This document shows, in pieces, positions 42,088 to 52,184 of a DNA stretch of 64,000 bases. How positions within the stretch are numbered: position 1 is the first letter of the stretch; every line of letters begins with the position of its first letter. Both the position numbers and the translations under genes were made by a program. This DNA is from Acanthosoma haemorrhoidale (taxonomy: Eukaryota > Arthropoda > Insecta > Hemiptera > Acanthosomatidae). The stretch is from positions 108,801,139 through 108,865,138 of the forward strand of contig OV884011.1 of the NCBI GenBank assembly GCA_930367205.1. The letters are read 5' to 3'. The notes below the pieces were generated by a model, which worked only from the letters and a program-made list of their open reading frames with translations, made no database searches and was not told the DNA's origin.

Positions 42088-42276
42088 TTAAAAGTTAAAA
42101 GAGAGATTCGTTGGAATGTGTGGTATCTGTGGGGTAAAAACTGTTACAGCCTTTCGTTTTCCTGTTAAGGTAGATGCTTCAATTACATCACCCACCACCT
42201 CCATTACAAACCGTCTTGTCCCGTTGGAAGGTTTTTTCATTTCAAGGTCTACTAGTAAAATTATTGGAGACCCCAC
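42088..42276 (-). pseudogene. Helitron-type (PIF1-like) helicase fragment 1, 3' part
   Basis: The minus-strand frame reads VGSPIILLVDLEM, then NGTRRFVME, VIEASTLTGK and IPHIPTNLSFNF. This is the order of conserved blocks (VGxPxxLLxNL, NGTR, VIEAxxLTG, IPxIPTDLPF) near the C-terminus of PIF1-like helicases carried by Helitrons. The fragment is cut at its N-terminal side by the solo LTR 42277-43164. The frame continues beyond the LTR at 43169, where FK precedes VGS once the insertion is ignored. The motif VI region is absent. It is a relic with no function expected. Confidence 0.75.
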
Positions 42277-43164
42277 TGTAGCGACCACTAGCTACATAAG
42301 TTAAATCACCCTATACTCTGGTGCACACATATTGTAAGCAAAGTAAAATAACAGGAACTAAGTGTTTGTAAATCACTGTAAGTTGTTAGTAATAAACCAT
42401 GCGCGGGACCGGCAGTCGTAAGCAAGTCAGGTAACAGCAGGTACACCGGCCTAAAAGCCACCTGGCCGTCATAAAACAGACCCGGTTATCTAGGGTCGCC
42501 TCCCGGGGGCCATAAACCTAAAAGCCATGCCATAAACAGTCGTAAACTAAGTGACCTTTTTCTCCAGTCACGCGCCTTGTGACAGGTGTACCATCATAAA
42601 CATACCCCTTTCAGACCGACTCCGCCTTCCATTAGGAAGGGGAAATAATATTTAAACCTGGGCGTTTTGCCCTGTAAGCCCACTCAGTCTACTACTCTCG
42701 CAGTCTCTTCACCCGCTTTCACTCGGTGACGCTTTACGCCCGGGCCACGGGCCTGGGAACTCAGTCTTCTACTCTCTCAGTCTCCTCACCCACTTTCACT
42801 CGGACGCTTTACGCCCGGGCCACGGGCCCGGGAAGTCAGTCTCTTAGGCTCCTCGTCACCCCACTCTCTCTTCAGCGCCTCTGAGTCTGTCATCCTGTCT
42901 CTCAGCCTCCTTGCAGACCCTCTGACGTCTTGTAGCTGTAATGCTGCAGGTCTCCCACCCGAACTCTGAAAACTGGTCTTATTCTTTATGAAACCTCTGT
43001 ACCTCTTCTCTTGAACCCAGTGTATTGTCGGGACACATACCTATCATAAATGGAGTCACATATTAACGCCGACATGGAACAATGGTCCATGTTATAAACT
43101 ACAACAATCCGCACTTGCCACCAGGGCTAGAGTGATTAGGCACTCCCCTAGTGGCAACCCGACA
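42277..43164. repeat. Solo LTR, S family, copy 1 (888 bp)
   Basis: Starts TGTAGCGACC and ends CCCGACA, flanked by CCAC on both sides (42273-42276 and 43165-43168). It shares its whole length with the copy at 52259-53180. It is GC-rich in the middle with diverged direct repeats (ACGCCCGGGCCACGGGCC near 42737 and 42809). No internal retrotransposon region adjoins it, so it is a solo LTR produced by LTR-LTR recombination. Orientation is not assigned. Confidence 0.8.
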
Positions 43165-43168
43165 CCAC

Positions 43169-43200
43169 TTTAAATAAAGAAGATGTGATAGCAATCCCAA
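43169..43200 (-). pseudogene. Helicase fragment 1, part beyond the solo LTR
   Basis: The minus-strand bases encode the residues that precede VGSPIILL in 42088-42276. Skipping the LTR and one CCAC restores one continuous helicase frame, which fixes the insertion point. Upstream of this the similarity fades. Confidence 0.6.
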
Positions 43201-43428
43201 AAAAATCAGATGGTCCTACCGACTTTTATAATAGGTTTTATTCGTTTCTGAACCTTTTTCAGAATAAAAATTACTGCTGGATTGTGGAATAGTATAATTA
43301 TAAAAGGGTTTCCAGTCGTAAAATTAAGAGCGTGGAAGTAGCAACCTTAGTTAAATAATTAAAAAATATACTAGTGTTTTAGATGAGTTATCCTCATGTG
43401 TTATTAGATGAGTTATGAGTTATCCAAC

Positions 43429-43433
43429 ATAAC
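43429..43433. repeat. Target-site duplication of gypsy B, left (ATAAC)
   Basis: Identical to the five bases after the right LTR (45950-45954). Confidence 0.85.
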
Positions 43434-43579
43434 TGTTGTGTTTTCGATAAAGTACTTAACACACATTACTGTGTTCACCTTTTATTGAACACCGCATGCT
43501 TCATCTTGAACGCTAACTGATACACACAACAACAACAAGGGGAAGGTTCCCTAGCCGGTTACAAATCAGGGTTACAACA
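43434..43579 (-). repeat. Gypsy B 3' LTR
   Basis: 146 bp, TGTTGTGTTTTCG ... GGGTTACAACA. It matches 45807-45949 with a few differences, including a small CAACAACAACAAGG versus CATCAACCAGG variation. Confidence 0.85.
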
Positions 43580-43597
43580 GTTCCCCCCCCCCCCCAC
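43580..43597 (-). other. Gypsy B polypurine tract with a 13-base G run
   Basis: On the minus strand G13 followed by AAC abuts the 3' LTR, in the position of the polypurine tract. Confidence 0.6.
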
Positions 43598-43714
43598 AAA
43601 AAAACAACATAAATAAATATATAAAATCTTTAAGAGACATTTTACTAGTATGTTAAATAATCCTGTAGGTAATCTGGCCGTCTTTTTATTCTATCGGATT
43701 TTCTGAGCTGTGTT

Positions 43715-44113
43715 TCATGGTCTGGTTCTGGTACAAAGTCTGGAGTGGTTATAGATTCTGGTTCTTGTGTTTGTTGCTTCTGGTTCTGGTGTTGCTTCTG
43801 GTATGGATTCTGGTTCTGGCGTTGCTCCTGGTTTTGGTGTTGCTTCTGGTTCTGGTATAGACTGTGGTACTGGTATTACTCTTGACTGATGAGACTCATA
43901 TTCGTGTCGCTTTTTTATGTAGTGGTGATGATATTCTGGTAAAGGTTCTTTGAATGCGACCTTTTTAGGTCCTAATCTTTTAAGTTGGTCAATGTGTCGT
44001 TTTATTTTTCTCTCTCCATCAAGCTGTACCATGTAATGAAGGCCTCCCAGCTTTTCGGTGATTGTTATTGGCCTCCATTCCACCTTGTTGTTGAGAAAAT
44101 ATCTGGTATTCAC
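43715..44113 (-). pseudogene. Gypsy B pol C-terminal tail
   Basis: 132 codons. GERVNTRYF just upstream, then WRPITITEKLGGLHYMVQLDG and RHIDQLKRLG, match the SH3-like C-terminal domain at the end of Ty3/gypsy integrases. The rest is a low-complexity Pro-Glu-Ala-Thr repeat (PEPEATPKPGATPEPE type). The preceding integrase core is missing: sequence upstream goes through stops to the protease region within about 280 bp. A non-functional remnant. Confidence 0.7.
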
Positions 44114-44387
44114 CCTCTCCCCTAATTGGAGAGGATTACTTGATCAGATTTTGGCTCGTGAAAGGGTCGTAAGGCGTCTAATCTGGTTCCTATTTACCGG
44201 TTCAGGTATTTCTTGTAATGGATGTCTTGTAAGTTTATTTGCAAGTGTCTAATCCACATTCGACCCAGCAAGGGGGTGGGCATAACCATCAGGGACCACA
44301 TAAAGGTCTTCATAAGATACAGTGTTCTTATATTCCACTTTTACTTTTGTTTTTCCGAGGGGTCGAAAAACGTTGTCTGTATAAGAT

Positions 44388-44828
44388 TTAAAAGCGATAT
44401 TTGGGGGGTTGAAGTGGCTGTTTTATTTTTAATTGTTTGAATTGAGTTTCAGGTATGAGCGTGTAGCCAATACCGGTATCAATTTCAAAACTTTGATACG
44501 TATTTTCGATTTTGATCGATACCTGGTATTTCCCCGAATCTCGTGATAGCATTGATATGGGGTGAAAATTAACAAGAACAATTTTGTTCATACTCCGGTC
44601 GGCATAATAGTTTGTTTGTGTCGCTGGTTCGTTAGTTGTTACTTTATGCGTGGAGCTTTCTTGTTGCGTTTTAAACAGGGTTTTTATGCAAACTCCCGCT
44701 ACGTGCCCAGTGCTGCCACAAGACGTACAAGTTAAGTTAAAAGGTTTTAGTCGACAGTCCTTAGCCAAATGGTTTGTTTTTCCACACCGTAAGCAATGAT
44801 TATATAAGCCTAATCTTTTTAAGTCCAC
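44388..44828 (-). pseudogene. Gypsy B gag nucleocapsid and protease
   Basis: 146 codons. Two zinc knuckles of the C-X2-C-X4-H-X4-C type come first: CLRCGKTNHLAKDC (about residues 12-25) and CTSCGSTGHVAGVC (about 34-47). A linker leads to the retropepsin motif EIDTGIGYTLIPE (about 114-126), with DTG the active site. The frame stops soon after, and the rest of the protease is in other frames with stops. Gag and protease share one frame here, unlike element A. Confidence 0.8.
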
Positions 44829-45621
44829 ACGACCGCTTGATTGTGATCTGGTATGCTGATTTCGGTTTCGAGTATCTGTGTTTTCCCTTCTGTACCTGTT
44901 GGAGGTAGATGCGTGATTTGTATAATTGATTGAAAAAGACTGTGTATTAGCTAACTCACGGCTATTTGCTTTTGATGCTTCGAGTGCGATAGCTTTTTTT
45001 TATAATATCCGTAAATTCACCTGTATCAGATTCAAAAATCTTTTCTCGAATACTGTTATCGTTAAGTCCATGAATAAACTGCGCTCTTAGGAAAATGTCT
45101 GCAGCGGACACCTTAAGATCACATGTACATTCTACGTTAAAATCACAATCAGAAAGGTCACGTCGTAGCGATGCAATATAATCAGAAATTGTCTCATTTT
45201 CTTTTTAGTAAGTGTATAAAAAATGGTGTTGAGTGACTAAAGAATTTCGGGTAGGTGCTAAATGTTGTTCGAGTACCTTTATTAATTCTTCATAACTGAG
45301 ATCTGCCGGTGTTTTGGGAGCAACAAGAGCTACCAGTGTGTTATAATTAGGTTCCCCGATAGAATTTAAGAGCATTTGAGCACATTTTTCTTTACCCGCA
45401 AAAATTTCCTTCATTTTTAGATAATTTTCGAACCGCTGTTTGTAAAATTTGAAATTCTCTTCCTTATGATTGAAGTTTTCGAAAGGAGGAACGTTAGATA
45501 CATTTGTAACCGATGGTCAAAAGTCTTGGCTAGAACGACTTAGTTGAACTAATTGTGCGAGGAAAACCTGTTGGTTTTGATTCATAGCTTCGACTAATAA
45601 CTTGAATTGATCTGCGTCCAT
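44829..45621 (-). pseudogene. Gypsy B gag N-terminal part, interrupted
   Basis: An ATG at 45621 (MDADQFKLLVEAMNQNQQ) starts gag. A stop near 45520, a stop at about 45205 and a frameshift near 45000 break it. Between them is the conserved gag region (QMLLNSIGEPNYNTLVALVA, then ISDYIASLRRDLSDCDF), homologous to element A. It cannot make an intact Gag. Confidence 0.7.
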
Positions 45622-45793
45622 TTTGACTGATGTATAGAATAAAAAATAAAACAAATTATGTAATATGTCCGATAATAAAGAGTTGTAACTCACAGTAGTA
45701 ACACGACTTCAAAGCAGGTATGTTTATACTGGATAGATCCTGAACCGTCACTGTTTAGTCTGGCTTATATCCACTTTAACGCACCTCTTTTTA

Positions 45794-45806
45794 CCTCGTC
45801 GCCAAT
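45794..45806 (-). other. Gypsy B primer-binding site
   Basis: ATTGGCGACGAGG on the minus strand directly follows the 5' LTR and resembles the same site in gypsy A. Confidence 0.55.
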
Positions 45807-45949
45807 TGTTGGGTTTTCGATAAAGTACTTAACACACATTACTGTGTTCACCTTTTATTGAACACCACATGATTCATCTTCAACGCTAACTGATACACAC
45901 ATCAACCAGGGGAAGGTTCCCTAGCCGGTTACAAATCAGGGTTACAACA
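45807..45949 (-). repeat. Gypsy B 5' LTR
   Basis: 143 bp, TGTTGGGTTTTCG ... GGGTTACAACA, followed by the ATAAC duplication. Confidence 0.85.
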
Positions 45950-45954
45950 ATAAC

Positions 45955-46458
45955 CAATTGGAAGTTACTGATGGCAGCTTAAAGATGTCGAAAGCACTAT
46001 TACATTAAAGAAGAAGTTATAAGTTGTGGAAAGACAATTAATATCCGATATTAAGATTCGATTAATATCCGTCGATTTCAATTGTTTTAAAATGTCACCC
46101 CCCCCCCACCTCTACTAGGGGTACTAGGGGTTTCACCCTCACTTTTTATCATTTTTTTCATATTATAAGTAATGTAATTGACCTTGTTAGGTGTAAATTG
46201 CAACAGGCTTTCCAGAGTTGAGCTAGAAAACACACACACCCATATCCACTTTTCATATATTTACTATCGCTATATTTAGGCAAGTCCCAACACACATTGT
46301 TGTACAGGGTGCTATACGATACTCTCCACAGCATGATATGCATTATCATCTTCGCCACTAAGTAATTAATGACCCTTTTTTATTTTAAATGGGTGCTTTT
46401 ATTTGTAGCATCAAAGATGAATCAAATGGAGCCACCGTTCACCAACACGATGAGAGTA
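45955..46458. other. Intergenic, no gene seen
   Basis: AT-rich sequence with a short C run near 46098. No feature. Confidence 0.6.
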
Positions 46459-46545
46459 CGAGGGTGTTCTGAAAAGTTTCCGACCTAACAAAGCTTTTAT
46501 TTATTTTATTATCATCTTCATGTTGAACTTTTCAGACCACCTGTG
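46459..46545. mobile_element. Mariner-type MITE, copy 2 (87 bp, complete)
   Basis: Flanked by TA on both sides (46457-46458 and 46546-46547), the TA target of the Tc1/mariner superfamily. Terminal inverted repeats of about 21 bp: CGAGGGTGTTCTGAAAAGTT against CACAGGTGGTCTGAAAAGTT read from the right. The internal sequence matches 811-900. No coding capacity. Confidence 0.65.
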
Positions 46546-46547
46546 TA

Positions 46548-47799
46548 CCACCCAGTATCCTTAAAAATATACAATTTAATTAAAACTATCGTTAAAATGA
46601 TGGAAAGGTTGCTAGATATTGAATCAACTAGTTTACATTACATTTTAATTAATTTTGAGAAACCTAGCTCAGATCGGTGTCATATTAAAAACAGTAACGA
46701 AATATTCAGTCTTGTAGCAACAGAGTGTAGGAGTCGACACGTGAAAACAGATTTGAGAGAACGAACCCAAAAAAAATTAAATGTTAATTGTGTTGGGCAA
46801 TGATCTCCCGAAGGCCATTTTAACAAGGTGAATATATTTAGCATGGACTTTAGAAAAATCTGACCGATCCAGCAAGTGGGTTTGCATTTGATAATCCCGT
46901 CCTTTACTGAGATTAAATATGTATGATTGAGATAAATTAAAATATATAAAAACTAATTATTTGCATCACATTTTGCTTCTTCAGCTCAGAAGTTCAATAC
47001 TTGTTAAATAAATGTTCGTGTATTTGTATTATATAACTTTTCTAACATTTTCACATCTGATGTAGCAATCAGCAACTACCTAATAGCTTTTATATATTTC
47101 TATGGAGAATTTCCAAATCTTATCAAATAGTAATGAATAAAAAATATTCTTATTAAATGCTTTAATGCTTTTAGTTCAGTAAAAAAGGGGGTTAGCTTAC
47201 ATCCAATAAGGTAGTTCTGATTTTATGATATGTTGTATGTGATAGCTGGGTAATGATAAAGTTTTAGATCTCAACAGACCTCCGGGATCATTGAGAAACA
47301 ATTGAAAACCTGCAATATTTTCGGGGGGTTCTCAGTTATTGTCAATATTGTGACCCTCAAGGATGAATTTCATGGTAAAAGTGATTAAGTACTATTTTAA
47401 CGTAAACTAAATTTCCAATGAAAGGAAACAAACTGGTTTCTGTAGACGAAATACTTCCTATGATATATTTATTATAGCTGTTCATAGTTTCGAAAAATTT
47501 CCAAAATAAGCAAATTTTAGAGGTTTTACGGATTTTGACAATGAAAAACCTATTTTTCGGCAAAAGTATTTACTTTATGTTTAAAGTAGACTAAACTTAC
47601 AGCAAAGCAAGACCAAATTAGTTTCTTTAGAAACCAATACTTTCCGAGATGAAGTTGACGAGTTAAGTATTATATGTATCAAATTTTAGACGATTTTAAT
47701 TTTTAGAAGATTTTAACGATTTCATATATTAAATACAGAAAAACAGGCTTTACCAAATTACCAAATCAGTTCATAAAACTGGTATCCAAGATTGGGATA
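46548..47799. other. Intergenic, no gene seen
   Basis: AT-rich DNA. Open frames of 68-86 codons are without features. Confidence 0.6.
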
Positions 47800-47974
47800 G
47801 AATTCGAAGGCATGCCAGGTACATTGCTGTATGGAGATGGTAAAGATGAGGACATCGTTGTCCAGGTCTTGGGATGAGTTGCCGGACGTTCAGCCCACAT
47901 TGTGCTGTTTGTGCTACTGTACAATAGCTTAACGTTAAAAGTGAGATCTGTTGAAACCTTGAAAACTAAATGTA
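47800..47974 (-). pseudogene. Helicase fragment 2, C-terminal piece
   Basis: In one minus-strand frame HTAMYLACLRI (about 47814-47846) matches the HGQLYVACSRV-type motif VI near the C-terminus of Helitron/PIF1 helicases, and CGLN precedes it as in those proteins. In another frame TDLTFNVK near the gypsy C boundary resembles the TDLPFxFK block. The two blocks are in different frames and the spacing is short, so the copy is eroded. It is split from 52185-52258 by gypsy C. Confidence 0.55.
47971..47974. repeat. Target-site duplication of gypsy C, left (TGTA)
   Basis: Equals 52185-52188, directly after the right LTR. A 4-bp duplication is usual for part of the Ty3/gypsy group. Confidence 0.7.
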
Positions 47975-48265
47975 TGTAAGTTTGAACGTTACCGCCAAAC
48001 TTCGGCACATATGCTAGATGTCCCTACAGAGTGCGCTAGGATCGAATGACGCTCCGAGTTGTAACCTCCTGAATATGGGTACTCTTGTTAAGACAATGGT
48101 ATTGATTCAGATTAGTTATAAGTTTTATTTGTTTATTGTAATATTTGTAGCGCTAGCTAATATGTACATATGTTTAATATTACAGTTTTAAACTACATCT
48201 GCAAGTGTTAGATTTATAACCTGTGAACCTCCACCTCCTTTAAGTTTATGAATTCGAAACTTACA
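47975..48265 (+). repeat. Gypsy C 5' LTR
   Basis: 291 bp, TGTAAGTTTGAACG ... CGAAACTTACA. Compared with the 3' LTR it lacks about 34 bp in two places (after GACAATGG and after GCGCTAGC). Confidence 0.85.
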
Positions 48266-48530
48266 AATCAATACAATGGAGACAAAGGCGAAATTTCATT
48301 TCATTCAGAAGCTGGTGAAGATTCCAGAAGCACTGTAGTGAAAGTTACGACGATTCAGCTGGTTGGCCAAACGGAAAGTTATTTATTTCCAAAAGAAGAA
48401 CAGTCTAGCGCTCAGCATAAACAACTCTTCGATACTACAGCTGTGAAGAATGTGGTGAAGAGTTTGAGAATTCTAAACAAATTTCGAAAAATAGTGATAA
48501 CAATGACTGAAGAGCTCTGTGAGATTTAGT
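48248..48530 (+). pseudogene. Gypsy C gag, N-terminal region
   Basis: 93 codons starting at an ATG within the LTR and continuing into the leader. It ends in a stop near 48527, but protein-like sequence continues to another stop near 48573 and then into the main gag frame. It is probably the N-terminus of gag, separated from 48626-49330 by nonsense mutations. No motif is recognised. Confidence 0.45.
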
Positions 48531-48625
48531 TGAATGTAGAAGGTAATGTAGCATTTTATGATGAATATTTATAAGAGGTTATACCTAACACAAACAATGC
48601 TATAACAGGTACCATAGAAAAACAT

Positions 48626-49330
48626 ATGTGTTCTCGGGTTAAAGATATGGTTATTAAAAAATTTAATGGTGGAAATTTAAATGTTAATGTATGGCTAAAT
48701 TTATTCGTTCAGGAGTGTGCTAGAGTGGGGATTACTCAAGACAAATATGCAGAAGTTATAAGATTATTCTTAGAAAAGTCTGCATTAGATTGGTATAATA
48801 TATTCTGGAAACAGAACTCAATGTCTAATTGGGAAGCTTGGAATAATTCCTTTATTGAAACCTTCTCAGCACAGTCCTGGACCGATATAGTATATGCATA
48901 TAATTTTAAATATTTAAATGGTTCCCTGTTAGAATATGCATTAAAGAAAAGAAGTTTATTGTTAGAAATAGATGAAAGTATCTCACTAAATACTCAAATT
49001 AATCTGATTGTAATTAACTTACCAAATTTTATACAAAATAAATTAGAGAGAAAGTCTATTGTAAGCATGGAAAATTTAATGGCAAAATTAAAACAATTTG
49101 GTAAGTTAAATGAAAGAAAAAAAGAGAAAGAAACACAAAAATGTTCAAGCGAGAAAAAACCATGTACAATATGTGGAAAATTAGGTTTTCAAAATAGATT
49201 TCATTTAGAGAGTATGTGTCGTTTAAAAGATAAACAATTGAAAAAAATAAAAAATGAGAATATTAAGATTACAAATAATGGAGAAGTTCAAGATATGATA
49301 GCAAGCTCTGAAGGGGTAAAAAACGAGTAG
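48626..49330 (+). pseudogene. Gypsy C gag, main part
   Basis: 234 codons. The retrotransposon gag domain is seen in VWLNLFVQECARVGI (about residues 22-36), ALDWYNIFW (about 53-61) and WEAWNNSFIETFS (about 69-81). Near the C-terminus is one zinc-knuckle-like motif with a long spacing, CTICGKLGFQNRFHLESMC (C-X2-C-X9-H-X4-C, about residues 180-198), as found in a sub-group of insect gypsy elements. The segment 49115-49248, including this knuckle, is copied at 49855-49988. Gag would assemble particles and bind the genomic RNA. Confidence 0.75.
49115..49248 (+). repeat. 134-bp direct repeat, donor copy in gag
   Basis: Matches 49855-49988 with two differences (GTGGAAAA versus GTGAAAAA and TTCATTT versus TTTATTT). 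It begins AGAAAA and ends GAAAAAAAT, A-rich stretches that could have supported template switching. Confidence 0.9.
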
Positions 49331-50010
49331 TCCTCCCACTTATTAAAATAAAAATTCTCGCTAATCGAAATCCAGCTATTGGTCTTTATGACTCTGGATC
49401 TAATATTTGTTTGATAAATTATGAATTTTTAAATAATAATAAAGATATTAAAAAAATAATAAGTGGGAGAGATAATATAAAAGGGGTAACAGGAGTAGCA
49501 AAAACAGAGGGTACGGTTGTATTAAGAATTGAAATCGGTAATATGGAAGAAAATTTTCAGTTTTTTATTGTGAAAAGTATTAATTTTAAAGATGATTTTC
49601 TATTAGGATTAGATTTAATAAAAAAATTCAACCTATGTCAAGATGAAAACTTAATAATAACACAAAAAGAGATAACAAAACAAGAAGATCGGCAAATTAA
49701 CAAGACTGAAATATCAGATATAAACAAGATAGAAAATATTATACAAAAAAATAAGGAAATTTTTGTTAAGTCAAAATTCGACATTGGAAAAATAAAAGGT
49801 TATGAAGCAACAGTAAAATTAATACAAAATAGATATATTTCGAAGAAACCATACAGAAAAAAAGAGAAAGAAACACAAAAATGTTCAAGCGAGAAAAAAC
49901 CATGTACAATATGTGAAAAATTAGGTTTTCAAAATAGATTTTATTTAGAGAGTATGTGTCGTTTAAAAGATAAACAATTGAAAAAAATGCTCATTCCAAG
50001 ACAAAATTGA
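49331..50010 (+). pseudogene. Gypsy C protease and RT N-terminus with gag insert
   Basis: The stretch before the ATG at 49411 reads GLYDSGSNICLI (near 49381-49416), the retropepsin DSG active site. The ORF proper (199 codons) continues with FLLGLDLIKKF, a typical protease end, and then the RT linker down to ISKKPYR. At this point (49855) the sequence switches to a copy of gag, including CTICEKLGFQNRFYLESMC, in which the zinc-ligand His is Tyr. The RT frame resumes after 49988 in another frame. The fused protein would be nonsense after the junction. Confidence 0.8.
49855..49988 (+). repeat. 134-bp direct repeat, gag copy inside RT
   Basis: Lies exactly 740 bp downstream of 49115-49248. It interrupts the RT N-terminal block; the sequence directly after it resumes the RT at CSFQDKIEIE-type residues. 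Confidence 0.9.
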
Positions 50011-50250
50011 AATTGAAACGCAAGTTGATGAATTATTAAAAGCTGGCTTAATTGAAGAATCAAACAGCCCTTATGCAGCTCCTGTCACTATGGTATTTAA
50101 GAATGAAGAAGGAAAAAGATCACGCTTTTGTATTGACTTTAAGGAACTAAATAAAATAATTTTGCCAGAAAGTCAACCGTTTCCTAGGATTTATGATCTG
50201 ACAGTACGCGCCAGAAACTGTAAAAATTTTTTCAAAATTGCTTAGCTCCG
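49989..50250 (+). pseudogene. Gypsy C RT N-terminal stump
   Basis: A frame not starting with ATG encodes VDELLKAGLIEESNSPYAAP, then RFCIDFKELNKI and FPRI, which are RT finger motifs. It ends near 50245 where it meets RNase H sequence. The palm with the catalytic Asp residues and the YxDD box is absent, implying a deletion of about 450-500 bp at this junction. Confidence 0.7.
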
Positions 50251-51112
50251 GCACTAGCAATATTTGATCCAGAAGCTCCAACATACATATTCACTGATGC
50301 AAGTATTGAAGGAGTTGGAGCCATTCTAAAACAACCACAAGGAGACAAATCTCTAAAGTCAGTATTCTTCTTTTCTAGAAAACTGACTAATGCTCAGAAA
50401 ACCAAAAAAAGCTATATTTATAGAATTTTTAGCTATTACATAAGCTATACTTTACTGGCAATATTATCTGCTAGGAAAAAAATTTGTGGTATTTACAGAC
50501 CACAGACCATTAGAAAATTTTAATGTGAAGAAAAGTAATGATCCAGAACTACTACAAATTTTAAACTATATCTCACAATTTGACTTTGAGATTGTATATA
50601 ATCCAGGTAAAGAAAATCTGGAGGCAGATTGTCTATCGAGTAATCCAGTCTTAGAATCAAATGAAGAAACAGATGATAACTCTGCGATTAAAACATCAAA
50701 TTTATTAAAACTGGAAGATTTAAAAGAAAATCAAAAGCTAATAAAATTGGATTACCAATGCATAATTAAAGATAATATAATTTACAAAATACTGCATAAG
50801 AGTGAGAAAATATGGATAACAGAAGAATTTGGTATTTCACTTATTGAAAGTGTACATAAAGATCAAGGTCATATAGGAACAAAACAATTAATCTTAACAA
50901 TATTTCACAGGTTTTATTTCAAAAATATGTACAAACATATAAAATTGATTTGCAGATCTTGTGAAACATGTATTAAAAATAAGTCAAGAATAGGTTGCTT
51001 TAAGGCTCCCTTGTCTCAACTTGGTCCAGCAAAAGAACCGCTAGATATAATATCTTTAGATACAATAGGAGGATTTAAAGGGAATAAAAGTACAACAAAA
51101 TATCTACACTAG
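50250..51112 (+). pseudogene. Gypsy C RNase H and integrase N-terminal half
   Basis: The first part, in a frame upstream of the ORF start at 50486, has FTDASIEGVGAIL with a catalytic Asp. The ORF (208 codons) opens with VFTDHRPLENF, the last RNase H block. It continues with the integrase zinc-binding domain: H-x3-H in VHKDQGH and C-x2-C in CRSCETC. The first catalytic Asp of integrase is in LDIISLDTIGGF (about residues 190-201). A premature TAG at 51109-51111 stops the frame just before a VVDHFTRYA block that continues in the same frame. Confidence 0.75.
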
Positions 51113-51934
51113 GTAGTAGACCATTTCACAAGATATGCATATATCAGCACTTCGAAAACACAAATATCCAAAGATTTTATTAATCTAATTAAGAAAGTAG
51201 AAAAAGCTGGAAATATAAAAACATTATTAACAGATCAATATCCTGGTATAAATTCAGCACAATTTAAACAATATGTAAATACACAAAAGATAACATTAAT
51301 TTTTACAGCAGTAGATTGCGCATTTTCTAATGGATTAAATAAAAGGACAAATCAAACACTAGTTAACAGAATAAGGTGCAAAATTCATGAAAATAGAGAT
51401 AAATCGTGGCCAATAGTAGCAGAAAAGTGTATCAAGGAATACAATAACACGGTACATAGTTCTACTGGGTTTACCCCCAATTACGTATTAACTGGAATAG
51501 ATGCATCATTTGTACCTGACGAACTAAATGAAAATAAAATTACAAATTTAGAAAATAATAGGGAAATAGCTTATAAAAACTCAGAAAATACACATAACCA
51601 AAATAAGAAATATTATGATAAAAATGTTAAAAAGTTTGAATACGAAGTTGGACACCTTGTATATATACAAAACAGTAACAAATTGAATAGAGATAAATTA
51701 GATGCGATCAGAGTAGGACCTTTCAAAATAAAACAAAAAATCTCAGAGGTAATATTTTTAATAGATAGTAGATTTCGTAAAAAGGAGTCAAACTTATTTC
51801 ATGTTAGTAAGCTCGTGCCTTATTCCAAAGGGCTTTACCCTCTGTCTCAAAAAGGGGGATGTAAGTTTGAACGTTACCAGCAAACTTCGGCACATATGCT
51901 AGATGTCCCTACAGAGTGCGCTAGGATCGAATGA
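51112..51934 (+). pseudogene. Gypsy C integrase C-terminal half, Glu to Lys
   Basis: In the same frame as the upstream part, after the TAG, are VVDHFTRYAYIST, LLTDQYPGINS with the second catalytic Asp, and SNGLNKRTNQTLVNRIR. In the last, the catalytic Glu of the D,D-35-E triad is Lys (the family usually has NGxNERxNQTL). The SH3-like tail (VGHLVYIQN, VGPFKIKQKI, FHVSKLVPYSK) follows, and the ORF from 51683 runs into the 3' LTR. With the Lys change, integration activity is not expected. Confidence 0.75.
51849..51859 (+). other. Gypsy C polypurine tract
   Basis: AAAAAGGGGGA lies directly before the 3' LTR. Confidence 0.75.
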
Positions 51935-52184
51935 CGCTCGGAGTTGTAACCTCCTGAATATGGGTACTCTTGCTAAGACAATGGTCAACACTTATTATCG
52001 ACAATTGTATTGATTCAGGTTAGTTATAAGTTTTATTTGTTTATTGTAATATTTGTAGCGCTAGCGTAATTAATGTACACATTAACATATGTTTAATATT
52101 ACAGTTCTAAACTACGTCTGCAAGTGTTCGATTTATAACCTGAGAACCTCCACCTCCTTTAAGTTTCTGAATTCGAAACTTACA
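51860..52184 (+). repeat. Gypsy C 3' LTR
   Basis: 325 bp, TGTAAGTTTGAACG ... CGAAACTTACA, followed by TGTA (52185-52188). Confidence 0.85.

Larger units (their letters stand above)
43434..45949 (-). mobile_element. Gypsy B: deleted LTR retrotransposon
   Basis: A 2516-bp element with LTRs of 146 and 143 bp and the duplication ATAAC. It holds gag, a protease start and the C-terminal tail of pol. RT, RNase H and the integrase core are gone. It is of the same general gypsy group as element A (similar gag, two zinc knuckles, near-identical primer-binding site). The exact duplication and paired LTRs show that it was inserted as a unit, so the pol deletion may predate insertion. Confidence 0.85.
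47975..52184 (+). mobile_element. Gypsy C: LTR retrotransposon with internal gag-to-RT duplication
   Basis: A 4210-bp plus-strand element with LTRs of 291 and 325 bp, TGTA duplication, gag, protease, a stump of RT, RNase H and integrase. It belongs to a different lineage from A and B: very A-rich coding sequence and a single long-spaced zinc knuckle in gag. A 134-bp piece of gag is repeated inside the N-terminus of RT, the RT palm with its active site is deleted, and several stops are present. Inactive. Confidence 0.88.

Noticed and set aside
42737..42835. Repeated ACGCCCGGGCCACGGGCC blocks as a regulatory array
   Set aside because: They lie inside the solo LTR and are best explained as LTR-internal repeats.
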